Origin: DASZGL01 sp035938875 | GTDB lineage: Bacteria > Chloroflexota > Dormibacteria > Aeolococcales > Aeolococcaceae | Length of the DNA stretch: 7,516 nt | Direction of reading: 5' to 3' | Assembly (NCBI GenBank): GCA_035938875.1 | Contig: DASZGL010000094.1 | Coordinates: 1 to 7,516, forward strand | Shown: piece by piece, positions 1 to 7,078 of the stretch | Layout: every line of letters begins with the position of its first letter | Numbering within the stretch: the stretch's first letter is position 1 | Translations under genes and position numbers: made by a program | The notes under the pieces: generated by a model | What the model was told of the DNA's origin: nothing | The model's database searches: none | The model's input: only the letters and a program-made list of their open reading frames with translations

Positions 1-1014
1 CAGCGCACCCTGCTGTTCATCGACGAGATCCATCGCTTCAACAAGGGACAGCAGGACGCCATTCTTCCGCACGTCGAGAGCGGCGTCGTCCGGCTGCTCG
101 GTGCCACCACGGAGAACCCGAGCTTCCAGGTCAACGCCGCGCTGCTCTCCCGGGCTCGAGTCGTGCGCCTCGAGTCGCTGCAGCCTGAGGACGTGCGGCT
201 GCTCGTCAGGCGTGCGCTGACCGACCGCGAGCGTGGGCTCGGCGCGATGAACGTCGAGCTGGACGCCGACGCCGAGGAGCGACTTGTCTCGCTGAGCGGC
301 GGAGACGCGCGTGTCGCGCTCGACGCGCTGGAACTTGCCACGGTGGCCGCGCCGGTGGAGGAGGGGAGGCGGCGCATCACCCAGCGTCAGGTTGAGGATG
401 CCATGCAGAGCCCGGCGCTGCTCTACGACCGCGCCGGCGACCAGCACTACTGGCTCATCTCCGCGTTCATCAAGTCGGTGCGTGGCAGCGACCCCGACGC
501 GGCGGTCTACTGGCTGGCGCGCATGCTCGAAGCCGGCGAGGACCCGCTGTTCGTGGCGCGCAGACTGGTCATCCTCGCCGCCGAGGACATCGGTCTCGCC
601 GATCCGCAGGCGCTGGCGGTCGCCGTCGCCGCGCAGCAGGCGGCGCACTTCGTCGGCATGCCCGAGGGATTCCTCCCCCTGGCGGAGGCGACCCTGTACC
701 TGGCGACGGCGGCGAAGAGCAACTCGGCGATGCGTGCTTACAGCGCGGCGCTCGACGATGTCCGTGCGACGCTCCATCAACCGGTGCCGCTGCATCTGCG
801 CAACGCGTCGTCAGCCATCGGCCGACGTCTCGGCTTCGGCACCGGGTACCAGTACGCGCATGACTACGACGACGCCGTCGTCGAGCAGCAATATCTGCCC
901 GACGAGCTTGCCGGTCATCGCTACTACGAACCCACCGACCGCGGCGCTGAGGCGTCGATCGCCGAGCGCCTGGAGGCGATCCGCACCGCACTGAAGCAGC
1001 GTCACCGCACCTGA
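1..1014 (+). CDS. rarA: Replication-associated recombination protein A (RarA/MgsA), 5'-truncated by window edge
   Basis: AAA+ ATPase of the RarA/MgsA/WRNIP1 family, which acts at stalled replication forks; the family binds SSB and DNA ends. The reading frame is open from base 1, so the start, Walker A motif and N-terminus lie outside the window. Of the 337 visible residues, Walker B is LLFIDEIHRF (4-13), sensor 1 is GATTENPS (34-41) and the arginine-finger region is LLSRARV (48-54). The family-specific C-terminal tetramerisation domain follows: YDRAGDQHYW from residue 142, then KSVRGSDPDAAVYWLARM, the RRLVILAAEDIGLADP segment, and a tail with YQYAHDYD and RYYEPTDRG. The total would fit the usual 420-450 residues. 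Small departures are HYW where HYD is usual, and RNASSAIGRRLG where many members have RNAPTKLMKELG. It ends in TGA 7 bp from the convergent MFS gene. The family call is near certain. Confidence 0.97.
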   Translation, partial: QRTLLFIDEIHRFNKGQQDAILPHVESGVVRLLGATTENPSFQVNAALLSRARVVRLESLQPEDVRLLVRRALTDRERGLGAMNVELDADAEERLVSLSGGDARVALDALELATVAAPVEEGRRRITQRQVEDAMQSPALLYDRAGDQHYWLISAFIKSVRGSDPDAAVYWLARMLEAGEDPLFVARRLVILAAEDIGLADPQALAVAVAAQQAAHFVGMPEGFLPLAEATLYLATAAKSNSAMRAYSAALDDVRATLHQPVPLHLRNASSAIGRRLGFGTGYQYAHDYDDAVVEQQYLPDELAGHRYYEPTDRGAEASIAERLEAIRTALKQRHRT

Positions 1015-1027
1015 CCGCCAATCAGGT
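1009..1027. repeat. Inverted repeat spanning the two convergent stop codons
   Basis: ACCTGA (1009-1014) and TCAGGT (1022-1027) form a perfect 6-bp stem with a 7-nt loop. Each arm contains the TGA stop of one convergent gene: rarA on plus, the MFS transporter on minus. No T-tract follows on either strand, so it is at best a weak bidirectional terminator or a collision point. It may be chance, because two facing TGA codons already supply half of the symmetry. Confidence 0.3.
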
Positions 1028-2278
1028 CACGCTGTGTCCGGCTCGCGCGGCAACGTGGTGTTCGCTCGCTCCCGGCGGAATCATCAGCAATATCACCGCC
1101 GCCCCCGCCACCGAGGCCACGGCGCCGGCGGCGAAAGCGGTGCCGAGCCCGATCGCCAACACCGGTCCGGCGAGCGCTGATCCGATGGGCACGCCGCAGA
1201 AGTTGAGTGCCATCGACACCGCGAAGGCGCGGCCCAGCCACGCCGGATCGGTGCGGCGCTGACGCAGCGAGAAGAGGCCGATGTCGAAGGGCCCGTTGGC
1301 CGCGCCGAAGATGATCATCGCCAGCGCTGCGACGGCGACGCTGGGGGCGACGGCGAGGGTGAGCAGACTGATGGTGATGCCCGCCATTCCCCCGCTGATG
1401 AAGTGACGCTCGCGTCCGTCGCTGTTGTAGCGACCCGCGATCACGCTGCTCACCGCGCCGCCCGCGCCGACCAGCGCCCACAGCGCGCCCACGGTGCCGG
1501 CGCCGCTGTGGAGGTGGTCGATGACCAGCACCGGAACGGCGACGATGGCGATGCCGTAGCCCAGGTTGGACAGTGACACGCCGATGGCAAGCCCGCGCAA
1601 CGCGGGGTTGGTGACCACGTAGACGAGTCCGTCCCTGGCGTCGCGCAGCAGCGTTGTGGGACGCCGTGCCAGTCGCGGTGGATCGGCGAGGCCCACGAGC
1701 ACCAGCGCCGCGAGACCGAACATCACCGCGGTGGCGACCAGCCCGGCGACGGTGCCCCAGGTGGCGACGACAACGCCGACGATGCCCGGCCCGGCGACGA
1801 TGGCGAGCACGAATCCACCGCTGTCGATGGCGTTGGCCCTGTCCCACAGCTCTCGCGGCACGAGCAGGGGAAACAGGGTGCGCGTCCCCGTGTTGCTCAG
1901 CGGCCCCGTCAGCGAGCTGACCGCGGCGATGGTCAGCAACATCCACGGCGTCAGCACGTCGCTGACCGCGAGCCCGATCACCAGCACCCCGCACGCGGCG
2001 GCGAGCAGGTAGTCGAGCATGATCAGCGCGGTGCGTCCGCGGCGATCGAGGAGCGCGCCCGCAATGGGGGCGACCATCAGGCCGGGGAGGACGACGAGGA
2101 GCACGTAGAGACCGGCGATGGTCGGCGAGTGGAAGCGGTCGAGGGCGAAGAGCACGGTGGCGATCTGCCCCATCTGCTGCCCGGTGCGGCCGAGAAGCGC
2201 GGCACTGACCAGTCGCGGCATCCCGCTGACGCGGAACAGACCGCGGTAGCTGGCGGTCACGTCGGCTGCAGCAGGCAC
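1022..2278 (-). CDS. Major facilitator superfamily transporter (DHA3/EntS-like efflux type)
   Basis: Inner-membrane secondary transporter, 418 residues, with hydrophobic segments spread over the length as expected for 12 TM helices and a hydrophilic central loop near residues 198-225 (DPPRLARRPTTLLRDARDG). The TM2-TM3 loop carries a motif-A-like GALLDRRGR (74-82), and VPRELWDRANAID (140-152) resembles the conserved TM4-TM5 element of the DHA3 (macrolide-efflux/EntS) group. That group is mostly proton-driven exporters, so export of a small molecule is more likely than sugar import, but the substrate cannot be read from sequence. The GTG start lies 9 nt after the TAG stop of the glycosidase gene. 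There is no good Shine-Dalgarno, suggesting translational coupling; a second in-frame GTG at codon 7 is an alternative. It is the last gene of the minus-strand set and converges with rarA. Confidence 0.9.
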   Translation of the reverse strand: MPAAADVTASYRGLFRVSGMPRLVSAALLGRTGQQMGQIATVLFALDRFHSPTIAGLYVLLVVLPGLMVAPIAGALLDRRGRTALIMLDYLLAAACGVLVIGLAVSDVLTPWMLLTIAAVSSLTGPLSNTGTRTLFPLLVPRELWDRANAIDSGGFVLAIVAGPGIVGVVVATWGTVAGLVATAVMFGLAALVLVGLADPPRLARRPTTLLRDARDGLVYVVTNPALRGLAIGVSLSNLGYGIAIVAVPVLVIDHLHSGAGTVGALWALVGAGGAVSSVIAGRYNSDGRERHFISGGMAGITISLLTLAVAPSVAVAALAMIIFGAANGPFDIGLFSLRQRRTDPAWLGRAFAVSMALNFCGVPIGSALAGPVLAIGLGTAFAAGAVASVAGAAVILLMIPPGASEHHVAARAGHSVT

Positions 2279-2287
2279 GCTCGCAGC

Positions 2288-4006
2288 CTACCGGTCCCAG
2301 CTCGCAGGAAGCTCCGCCGGCCAGGCGAGGAAGACCGCATCGTCCATCGGCGCCGGGCGTCCGCCGAGCGGATCGACGGGTCGCGCCGGGCGCGGTCGGG
2401 CGCCGAGCGCGGCGGCCTGCGCCTTGCGCAGAGCGTCCATGCGCTCGGGCAGGATCGTGCTCGCCGTCGGCTCGTCGGAATCGAGCATGGGGCCGCCACT
2501 GCGCGCGGCGAGCTCGAGCCAGCGCTCCACGAGCGCGTCGTCGAGCGGCGCCGTGTAGCCGACCGCGCCGAGGGTGACGGCGTCGACGTCAGGGGGAACC
2601 GTGCTGCCCCACAACCATGCGCGCGCGGCGAAGTTGCGGGTCTGCGCGCGGATGGTCGCCTCACCGTGGACGAACCACGGCGGTGGTGGCGGCTCGGCAC
2701 CCGCATTGGGGACGTTGATCACCGCATCACCGCCGCTGCGGCACGCGTCGACGAGGCCGACCAACGGCGGCGCCGGACCGCCGCAGGCCCAGACGGCGGC
2801 ACCGCGCGGCGCCTGCGCACGGTAGGCGTCGACCAGCGACCGCATTCCCTCGCGCAGCGCGCGCACTCCACTCCATCCACGCTGGCGGATCGCCGGCAGC
2901 GCCGCCGCGTACAGGAAGTCGAGCTTGAGCACGCCGACGCCGGCGGCGGCGAAGCGTGCACCCAGGTCGGCGAGGTGTGCTCGCGCCGCCTCGCGCGATG
3001 CGTCGAGCACCAGCTGAGGTGACGCCGGCCGGCGGTCGACGATTGCTTCGCCGGTGGCGTCGCGGAGGACGAGGCCTGCGTGCAGCGTTGCTGCCTCTGA
3101 GCGGGGATCGACGAGAAACGGCGCCAGCCAGAGTCCGAGCACGCGCCCCGAGTCGCGGACGGCGGCGGCGAGTTCGGCGATGGAGGTGTCGAAGTCGTCG
3201 CGTTCGCGCCAGTCACCCCACCAGGGCATCCAGCCGTCGTCGAGGAGGGCAACGCCACCGTCGGGCACGAGCGTCTGCACCGCGTCGAGGACGTCGGCGC
3301 CGCAGACGTCGCCGCCGAGGCAGTTCCAGCTCATCCAACCGGCACGTCGGTGGCGCGGCTGCTGATCCCCTGGCTGCAGGGCGGGAAGTCCGACACCTGC
3401 ACTGCCACGCGGGTCCACGGCGGCGAGGCGGATCGCGTCACCGCGCAGCGAGGCACCGCGCCCGAGTACCTGGCGCAATGGCTCGGAGCTCGCAGTGCGA
3501 TCGCGCAGCTGGCGTGGCTCGCCCGTCGACAGTGCGTCGAGGTGCCCCGTGCCCTCCCATTCCAGCGACAGCGCGCCCAATGTCGGTGTCTCGGCGAGGC
3601 TGATCGAGAGTGTTGGCGTGGCTCCGGGCGTCCCCAGCAGCGCGCCCCACCAACCGCGACCGGGCGCGGTGACGTCGCGCAGTCCCGCCCAGTCCCACGA
3701 GTGATAACCGTCGACGAGGATGCGCGTGGCTGCGTTGGTATCGAGCCTGATGCCCACCGCGTCGACGACAAGCCGCCGTGTCGCGTGGGCGTGAACGCTG
3801 AGCCGGCAACCGCTCGCCTGTGATTCTGCGACCAACTGGAGCCGCAGCCCGTCGGGCCAGATGGCGTCGACGCTGGACCCACCACCGGTCACCGTCGCCG
3901 CGGGGTCGGGGAGCGTTCGCACTCCCTCAGGGGATCGCAGCAGCGGTGCCACACGTGCGCTGACACCACGCCCGCAGTCGACGGTCAGTCCGGAGGCAAC
4001 GCTCAA
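2288..4006 (-). CDS. GH36-type alpha-galactosidase-like glycoside hydrolase
   Basis: Predicted cytoplasmic retaining glycosidase of clan GH-D (melibiase/GH36-like), 572 residues, no signal peptide. An N-terminal beta-sandwich (about 1-215) has DGYHSWDW (99-106), matching the family GYQSWS element. The (beta/alpha)8 domain begins at GWMSWN (223-228), followed by LLDDGW and GDW (254-266), GLWLAPFLVDP (291-301) and VLKLDFLYAAAL (359-370). D363 in KLDF is the expected nucleophile and D427 in CRSGGD (422-427) the expected acid/base, though CRIGPD is more usual. After this comes an odd loop with five consecutive prolines (439-443). The protein ends about 70 residues after the barrel, so the C-terminal beta domain looks reduced. 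The TTG start overlaps the SDR stop in TTGA, which favours coupling; no strong internal Shine-Dalgarno start was seen. Substrate could be an alpha-galactoside or another alpha-glycoside. Fold assignment is strong, substrate unknown. Confidence 0.88.
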   Translation of the reverse strand: MSVASGLTVDCGRGVSARVAPLLRSPEGVRTLPDPAATVTGGGSSVDAIWPDGLRLQLVAESQASGCRLSVHAHATRRLVVDAVGIRLDTNAATRILVDGYHSWDWAGLRDVTAPGRGWWGALLGTPGATPTLSISLAETPTLGALSLEWEGTGHLDALSTGEPRQLRDRTASSEPLRQVLGRGASLRGDAIRLAAVDPRGSAGVGLPALQPGDQQPRHRRAGWMSWNCLGGDVCGADVLDAVQTLVPDGGVALLDDGWMPWWGDWRERDDFDTSIAELAAAVRDSGRVLGLWLAPFLVDPRSEAATLHAGLVLRDATGEAIVDRRPASPQLVLDASREAARAHLADLGARFAAAGVGVLKLDFLYAAALPAIRQRGWSGVRALREGMRSLVDAYRAQAPRGAAVWACGGPAPPLVGLVDACRSGGDAVINVPNAGAEPPPPPWFVHGEATIRAQTRNFAARAWLWGSTVPPDVDAVTLGAVGYTAPLDDALVERWLELAARSGGPMLDSDEPTASTILPERMDALRKAQAAALGARPRPARPVDPLGGRPAPMDDAVFLAWPAELPASWDR

Positions 4007-4812
4007 CCGAGCATGAACTGTCCGGCGTCGACCACCAGCGTCTGTCCGGTCACCATGGCACTGTCGTCTGACGCCAGGAACACGGCGGGGCCGCAGAGGT
4101 CCTCGGGCTCGAGCGTCTTGCCCAGAGCGGTGAACATGCTGAGCATGCCGAGGATGTTCTCCGGCAGCTTGGTCTTGGTGGCCTCGGTCATGGTGGTGCC
4201 CGGGGCGATGCAGTTGACGCGGATTCCGTACTGGCCAAGACCACCGGCGAGAAACTTGGTCAGCTGGGTCACCGCGGCCTTGGAAATGGAGTAGGGCGAC
4301 AGCGGCAGCTCGCTGTCGATGTCGTCGACCGCGCCGGGATTCATCATCTTGGCCATCGCTGCGGTGGTGTACATATAGGCTGCGGTTGACGCTTGGTTGA
4401 TGATGACTCCGCCACCTTGCAGGCGCATCGGCTTGAGCACAGCGCGGGTCATGAGGATGGGACCGTAGAGGTTGACGTCCATCACCTTGCGCAGGTAGGG
4501 GTGAGTGGTGTCGGCCATGTCGAGGTCGAAGTAGAGCCCCGCGTTGTTGACAAGGATGTCCACACGCCCGTGGGCGTCGAGGGTCTGCTTGACGCAGTCC
4601 CTGGTCGACTGCTCATCGGCGACGTCGACCGTCACCGCCATCGCCGTGCCTCCCGCGCCGTTGATCGACGCGGCGACCTCGGCCGCCTTCTCGGCGCGCA
4701 TGTCGGCGAGGACCACCGGTGCGCCCTCGGCGGCGAACCGTCGTGCGTAGGCAGCGCCGATGCCCTGGGCGGCGCCGGTGATGATGGCCACCTTGCCGTC
4801 GAGTCTGCCCAT
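4003..4812 (-). CDS. SDR family NAD(P)-dependent oxidoreductase
   Basis: Classical short-chain dehydrogenase/reductase, 269 residues, interconverting an alcohol and a ketone. The Rossmann motif TGAAQGIG is at 12-19. D37 at the end of beta-2 (VVLADMR) predicts NAD(H) over NADP(H). NNAG is at 89-92, Asn114 in MDVNLYG, Ser142 in NQASTAAY, and the Y174-SIS-K178 pair in SPYSISKAA. IRVNCIAPGTTMTEAT follows. Ser142 and Tyr174 are 32 residues apart, whereas about 10-13 is normal, so an insertion of about 20 residues sits next to the active site. I chose ATG at 4812 because GGAGGT lies 10 nt upstream and MGRLDGKVAIITG is the family-like N-terminus. A TTG at 4842, overlapping the upstream TGA, would add 10 residues and is less likely. 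The stop overlaps the glycosidase start by 4 nt. Substrate unknown. Confidence 0.95.
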   Translation of the reverse strand: MGRLDGKVAIITGAAQGIGAAYARRFAAEGAPVVLADMRAEKAAEVAASINGAGGTAMAVTVDVADEQSTRDCVKQTLDAHGRVDILVNNAGLYFDLDMADTTHPYLRKVMDVNLYGPILMTRAVLKPMRLQGGGVIINQASTAAYMYTTAAMAKMMNPGAVDDIDSELPLSPYSISKAAVTQLTKFLAGGLGQYGIRVNCIAPGTTMTEATKTKLPENILGMLSMFTALGKTLEPEDLCGPAVFLASDDSAMVTGQTLVVDAGQFMLG

Positions 4813-4822
4813 GGCCTGTGGT

Positions 4823-4828
4823 ACCTCC
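4823..4828 (-). promoter_or_regulatory. Ribosome binding site deciding the SDR start
   Basis: GGAGGT on the minus strand, 10 nt before the ATG at 4812. It lies inside the 26-nt gap after the amidohydrolase stop. Spacing is slightly long but the match is strong, and it argues for ATG-4812 over the TTG at 4842. Confidence 0.7.
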
Positions 4829-4838
4829 AACGAAGGAA

Positions 4839-5642
4839 TCAAGCGCCGTCGAGAGCGAAGGCGCGACGAGCATTACCGCCCAGAAAGCGCTCGCGGATGT
4901 CATCGGTGAGCTGCAATCCCTCGAGCTCCTTCAGAGCGCGGTCGAAGGGAATCAGCGGGAAGTCGCTGGCGAAGAGCACCTTGTCCTTGCCGAATTTCGT
5001 CATGAAGTTCACGAACCGCTCGGGGTAGTGCCGAGGGAGGTGCGCGCTGGTGTCGATGTAGACGTTTTGATGCTTCCAGGCAACTGCGATCATCTCCTCG
5101 GTCCAGGGCCAGCCGATGTGACCGCAGATGATGCGCAGCTCGGGAAAGTCGAGGGCGACTCGGTCGATGTACAGCGGCTGACCTGTGTACGAGGGATACA
5201 GCGGACCGGTGTGGCCCACCTGCGTCTGAAAGGCGAGACCCTCTTCGACGCACGCGGCGTAGATGGGGTAGTAGCACGAGTCCGTCGGCGGCCGGTCGTA
5301 GAGGAAGGGCTCGATGCGCACGCCGATGAAGCCGTACTCCTTGGCGTGGCGCCGGATCTCCCGCACCGCGTGCATGATCTTCGTCGGATCCGCGTGGTAC
5401 TGGCCGTACAGTCGGCCGCCGTGTTGCTGCACCGCGTTGACGACATTGGCGTTGTCGCCGGCGCACACCGCCACGTCGATCCCGGCGGCATCCATGGCGG
5501 GAACGACGTCGTCCCCCTGCGTGCCCTTGGTCAGCATGTCGAGACGGCCGTACTTGCCGAACACGTTGGCTGCCTCGGGGGTCAACTTCTCCGGTGGCGT
5601 GGGCGGGAGGAACTGCACCCACGCGTCGATGATCTGACCCAT
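4839..5642 (-). CDS. Amidohydrolase family 2 (ACMSD-like TIM barrel) protein lacking the N-terminal HxH
   Basis: TIM-barrel metal-dependent hydrolase/decarboxylase of the amidohydrolase-2 group, 267 residues. Visible family features are DVAVCAGDNANVV (56-68, beta-strand 2 region), GFIGVRIEPF (104-113), His144 in QVGHTGP, His175 in CGHIGWPW, YIDTSAH (195-201), Asp227 in LFASDFPLIPF and the C-terminal GNARRAFAL. The first strand reads IIDAWVQF (4-11) where active members usually have IDxHxH, so two of the usual metal-binding histidines are absent; His144, His175 and Asp227 remain. Related 'IDAW' proteins exist as I recall them, so this may be a real subfamily rather than decay. The longer open frame upstream (to 5855) is out of place: ATG at 5642 has GGAGGG 4 nt away. 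It lies 55 nt after the aminotransferase stop and 26 nt before the SDR ATG. Reaction unknown; a non-oxidative decarboxylase or lactone/amide hydrolase is possible. Confidence 0.88.
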   Translation of the reverse strand: MGQIIDAWVQFLPPTPPEKLTPEAANVFGKYGRLDMLTKGTQGDDVVPAMDAAGIDVAVCAGDNANVVNAVQQHGGRLYGQYHADPTKIMHAVREIRRHAKEYGFIGVRIEPFLYDRPPTDSCYYPIYAACVEEGLAFQTQVGHTGPLYPSYTGQPLYIDRVALDFPELRIICGHIGWPWTEEMIAVAWKHQNVYIDTSAHLPRHYPERFVNFMTKFGKDKVLFASDFPLIPFDRALKELEGLQLTDDIRERFLGGNARRAFALDGA

Positions 5643-5646
5643 GAAA

Positions 5647-5652
5647 CCCTCC
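5647..5652 (-). promoter_or_regulatory. Ribosome binding site of the amidohydrolase gene
   Basis: GGAGGG on the minus strand, 4 nt before ATG-5642. Position and strength fix the start there, and so exclude the 71-codon upstream extension that would overlap the aminotransferase gene. Confidence 0.8.
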
Positions 5653-5697
5653 AGCCCTGCAGTCGACCGCGGCTGATGGTAGCCGACACCGCGACGG

Positions 5698-6948
5698 TCA
5701 CGATCTCCGGGCGAGGATGCTCCGCAGCGCGCCGCGGAACGCCGCGTCGCTCCATTCCAGCTCCGCGTCACCGTGCGCCGTCGAGCAGAACGCGCTGGTG
5801 TGGAGCACGTCGATGCCCTGGTCGCGCAGTGCGGCGCCGAGCTGTGCCTGCGCACCGGCGTCGGCGAGGGCGCAATGGATGATGCTCGTCAGGCGCCAGA
5901 CCCGGCCGGGCACACCTGCCTCGCGGAGTGCCGCGCTCCACGCCGCTTCCAGCTGCGCGGCAAACGCCGCCGCCCGCGCCTGGGCGGTGCCGTCGGCGAC
6001 CAGCTCGAGGGTGGCGATGCCGGCAGCCGCGGTGAGCGGGTTGGCGTTCCACGTACCCGGGTGGTAGACGAACGGGCGCTGGGTTGGGGGACCGCCCGGT
6101 TCGGGCACCGCCAGCAGGTCCATCAACTGGGCGCGGCCGCCGACGGCGCCACCGGGAAGGCCGCCCGCCATGACCTTGCCGAAGATGGTGAGGTCGGGAC
6201 GGATCCGCAGCAGTGTCTGCATCCCGCCGGGGTCGACGCGGAACCCGGTGACCACCTCGTCGAACACGAGCGCGGTGCCCGTGGCGTCGCAGAGGCGCCG
6301 TGCGCCGGCGATGAACTCAGCGGCCAGCGGTGAGCGACCGTAGTGCGCCCCGGACGCCTCCATGATCAGCGCGGCGGCGGCCCGGCCGTCGAGGGCGTGG
6401 CTGAGGGCTTCGAGGTCACCGCCGCGGACCACGAGGGTGTCCGCCGTAGCCGACGCCGTCACCCCGGTCGCCGGGACCGGGCGGCCGCTGTCGTCGAGGT
6501 CGACGCTGACGGCGTCGTACCAGCCGTTGAAATGGTCGTCGAGCTTGACCACGACGCCGCGACCCGACGCTGCCCGGGCGAGGCGGAGGGCGAGCATCAC
6601 GGCCTCCGTCCCCGACGCCGTGAAGCGGATCCGTTCCACCGACGGCACCATGCCGACGATCAGCTCGGCCCAGCGAACCTCGAGCTCGCTGCCGGCGCCG
6701 AAGTGGGTCCCCCGCGCGACCTGGGCGCGCACCGCCTCGACCACGGCCGGGTGAGCGTGTCCCAGGAGCAGCGCTCCGTGCCCCATGGTGTAGTCGACCA
6801 GCTCGCGACCGTCGACCAGCCACTTGCGTGCCCCCTGAGCCGCGGCGACGTGAATGGGATGCGGATAGGAGCGAGCCGAATGGGTCGCGCCACCGGCGAG
6901 CACGCGAGCGGCGCGCCCGGCGAGATCGCCGTGGGGTTCGTCGGTCAC
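5698..6948 (-). CDS. Class III PLP-dependent aminotransferase, glutamate-1-semialdehyde-mutase-like
   Basis: Fold-type I PLP enzyme of 416 residues, transferring an amino group between an amine or amino acid and a ketone or aldehyde; cytoplasmic. The N-terminus GGATHSARSYPHPI (19-32) and LGHAHPAVVEAV (62-73) are typical of the GSA-aminomutase-like branch. SGTEA (112-116) binds PLP phosphate, FDEVVTGFR (229-237) contains D230 for the pyridine nitrogen, and K258 in FGKVMAGGLPGGAVGG is the Schiff-base lysine. HPGTWNANPL (296-305) supplies the threonine that contacts phosphate from the partner subunit. Where YHG usually faces the cofactor this protein has F140-N141-G142. It is probably not hemL, given divergence from the standard motifs and the lack of haem-pathway neighbours. 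The open frame extends to 7032, but that would run through tRNA-Cys; GTG-6948 with AGGAG 4 nt upstream is the sensible start. It is the first gene of the five-gene set. Substrate unknown. Confidence 0.93.
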   Translation of the reverse strand: MTDEPHGDLAGRAARVLAGGATHSARSYPHPIHVAAAQGARKWLVDGRELVDYTMGHGALLLGHAHPAVVEAVRAQVARGTHFGAGSELEVRWAELIVGMVPSVERIRFTASGTEAVMLALRLARAASGRGVVVKLDDHFNGWYDAVSVDLDDSGRPVPATGVTASATADTLVVRGGDLEALSHALDGRAAAALIMEASGAHYGRSPLAAEFIAGARRLCDATGTALVFDEVVTGFRVDPGGMQTLLRIRPDLTIFGKVMAGGLPGGAVGGRAQLMDLLAVPEPGGPPTQRPFVYHPGTWNANPLTAAAGIATLELVADGTAQARAAAFAAQLEAAWSAALREAGVPGRVWRLTSIIHCALADAGAQAQLGAALRDQGIDVLHTSAFCSTAHGDAELEWSDAAFRGALRSILARRS

Positions 6949-6952
6949 ATCG

Positions 6953-6957
6953 CTCCT
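6953..6957 (-). promoter_or_regulatory. Ribosome binding site of the aminotransferase gene, next to an ATGTGA start-stop
   Basis: AGGAG (within GAGAGGAG) on the minus strand, 4 nt before GTG-6948. Two bases upstream of that GTG lies an ATG (6950) followed directly by TGA in its own frame, so only the GTG opens a gene. No clear -35/-10 pair was found in the 56 nt between tRNA-Cys and this start, so the genes may be co-transcribed with the tRNA. Confidence 0.65.
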
Positions 6958-7004
6958 CTCAGGCAGTGGGCATGCCGAGGCGGCGGAGGTGGGCTCGAGG
7001 TGGC

Positions 7005-7077
<73 letters not shown>

Positions 7078-7078
<1 letters not shown>

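Noticed and set aside
2129..3022. Long plus-strand open frame opposite the MFS and glycosidase genes (297 codons)
   Set aside because: Arg/Ala/Gly-rich, low-complexity translation typical of the antisense of GC-rich genes; no motif, and the minus-strand gene has clear catalytic motifs.
5643..5855. Upstream extension of the amidohydrolase frame (71 extra residues, arginine/serine rich)
   Set aside because: It overlaps the aminotransferase coding region in another frame. The ATG at 5642 has a strong GGAGGG and the family strand IIDAW starts right there.
4818..5882. Plus-strand open frame opposite the amidohydrolase (354 codons)
   Set aside because: It mirrors the amidohydrolase codon pattern, has no recognisable domain and crosses gene boundaries of the opposite strand; a frame shadow.
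5698..6948. Aminotransferase as hemL (haem biosynthesis)
   Set aside because: The YHG element is FNG, other conserved segments differ from true GSA aminomutase, and no haem genes are nearby; only the superfamily branch can be claimed.
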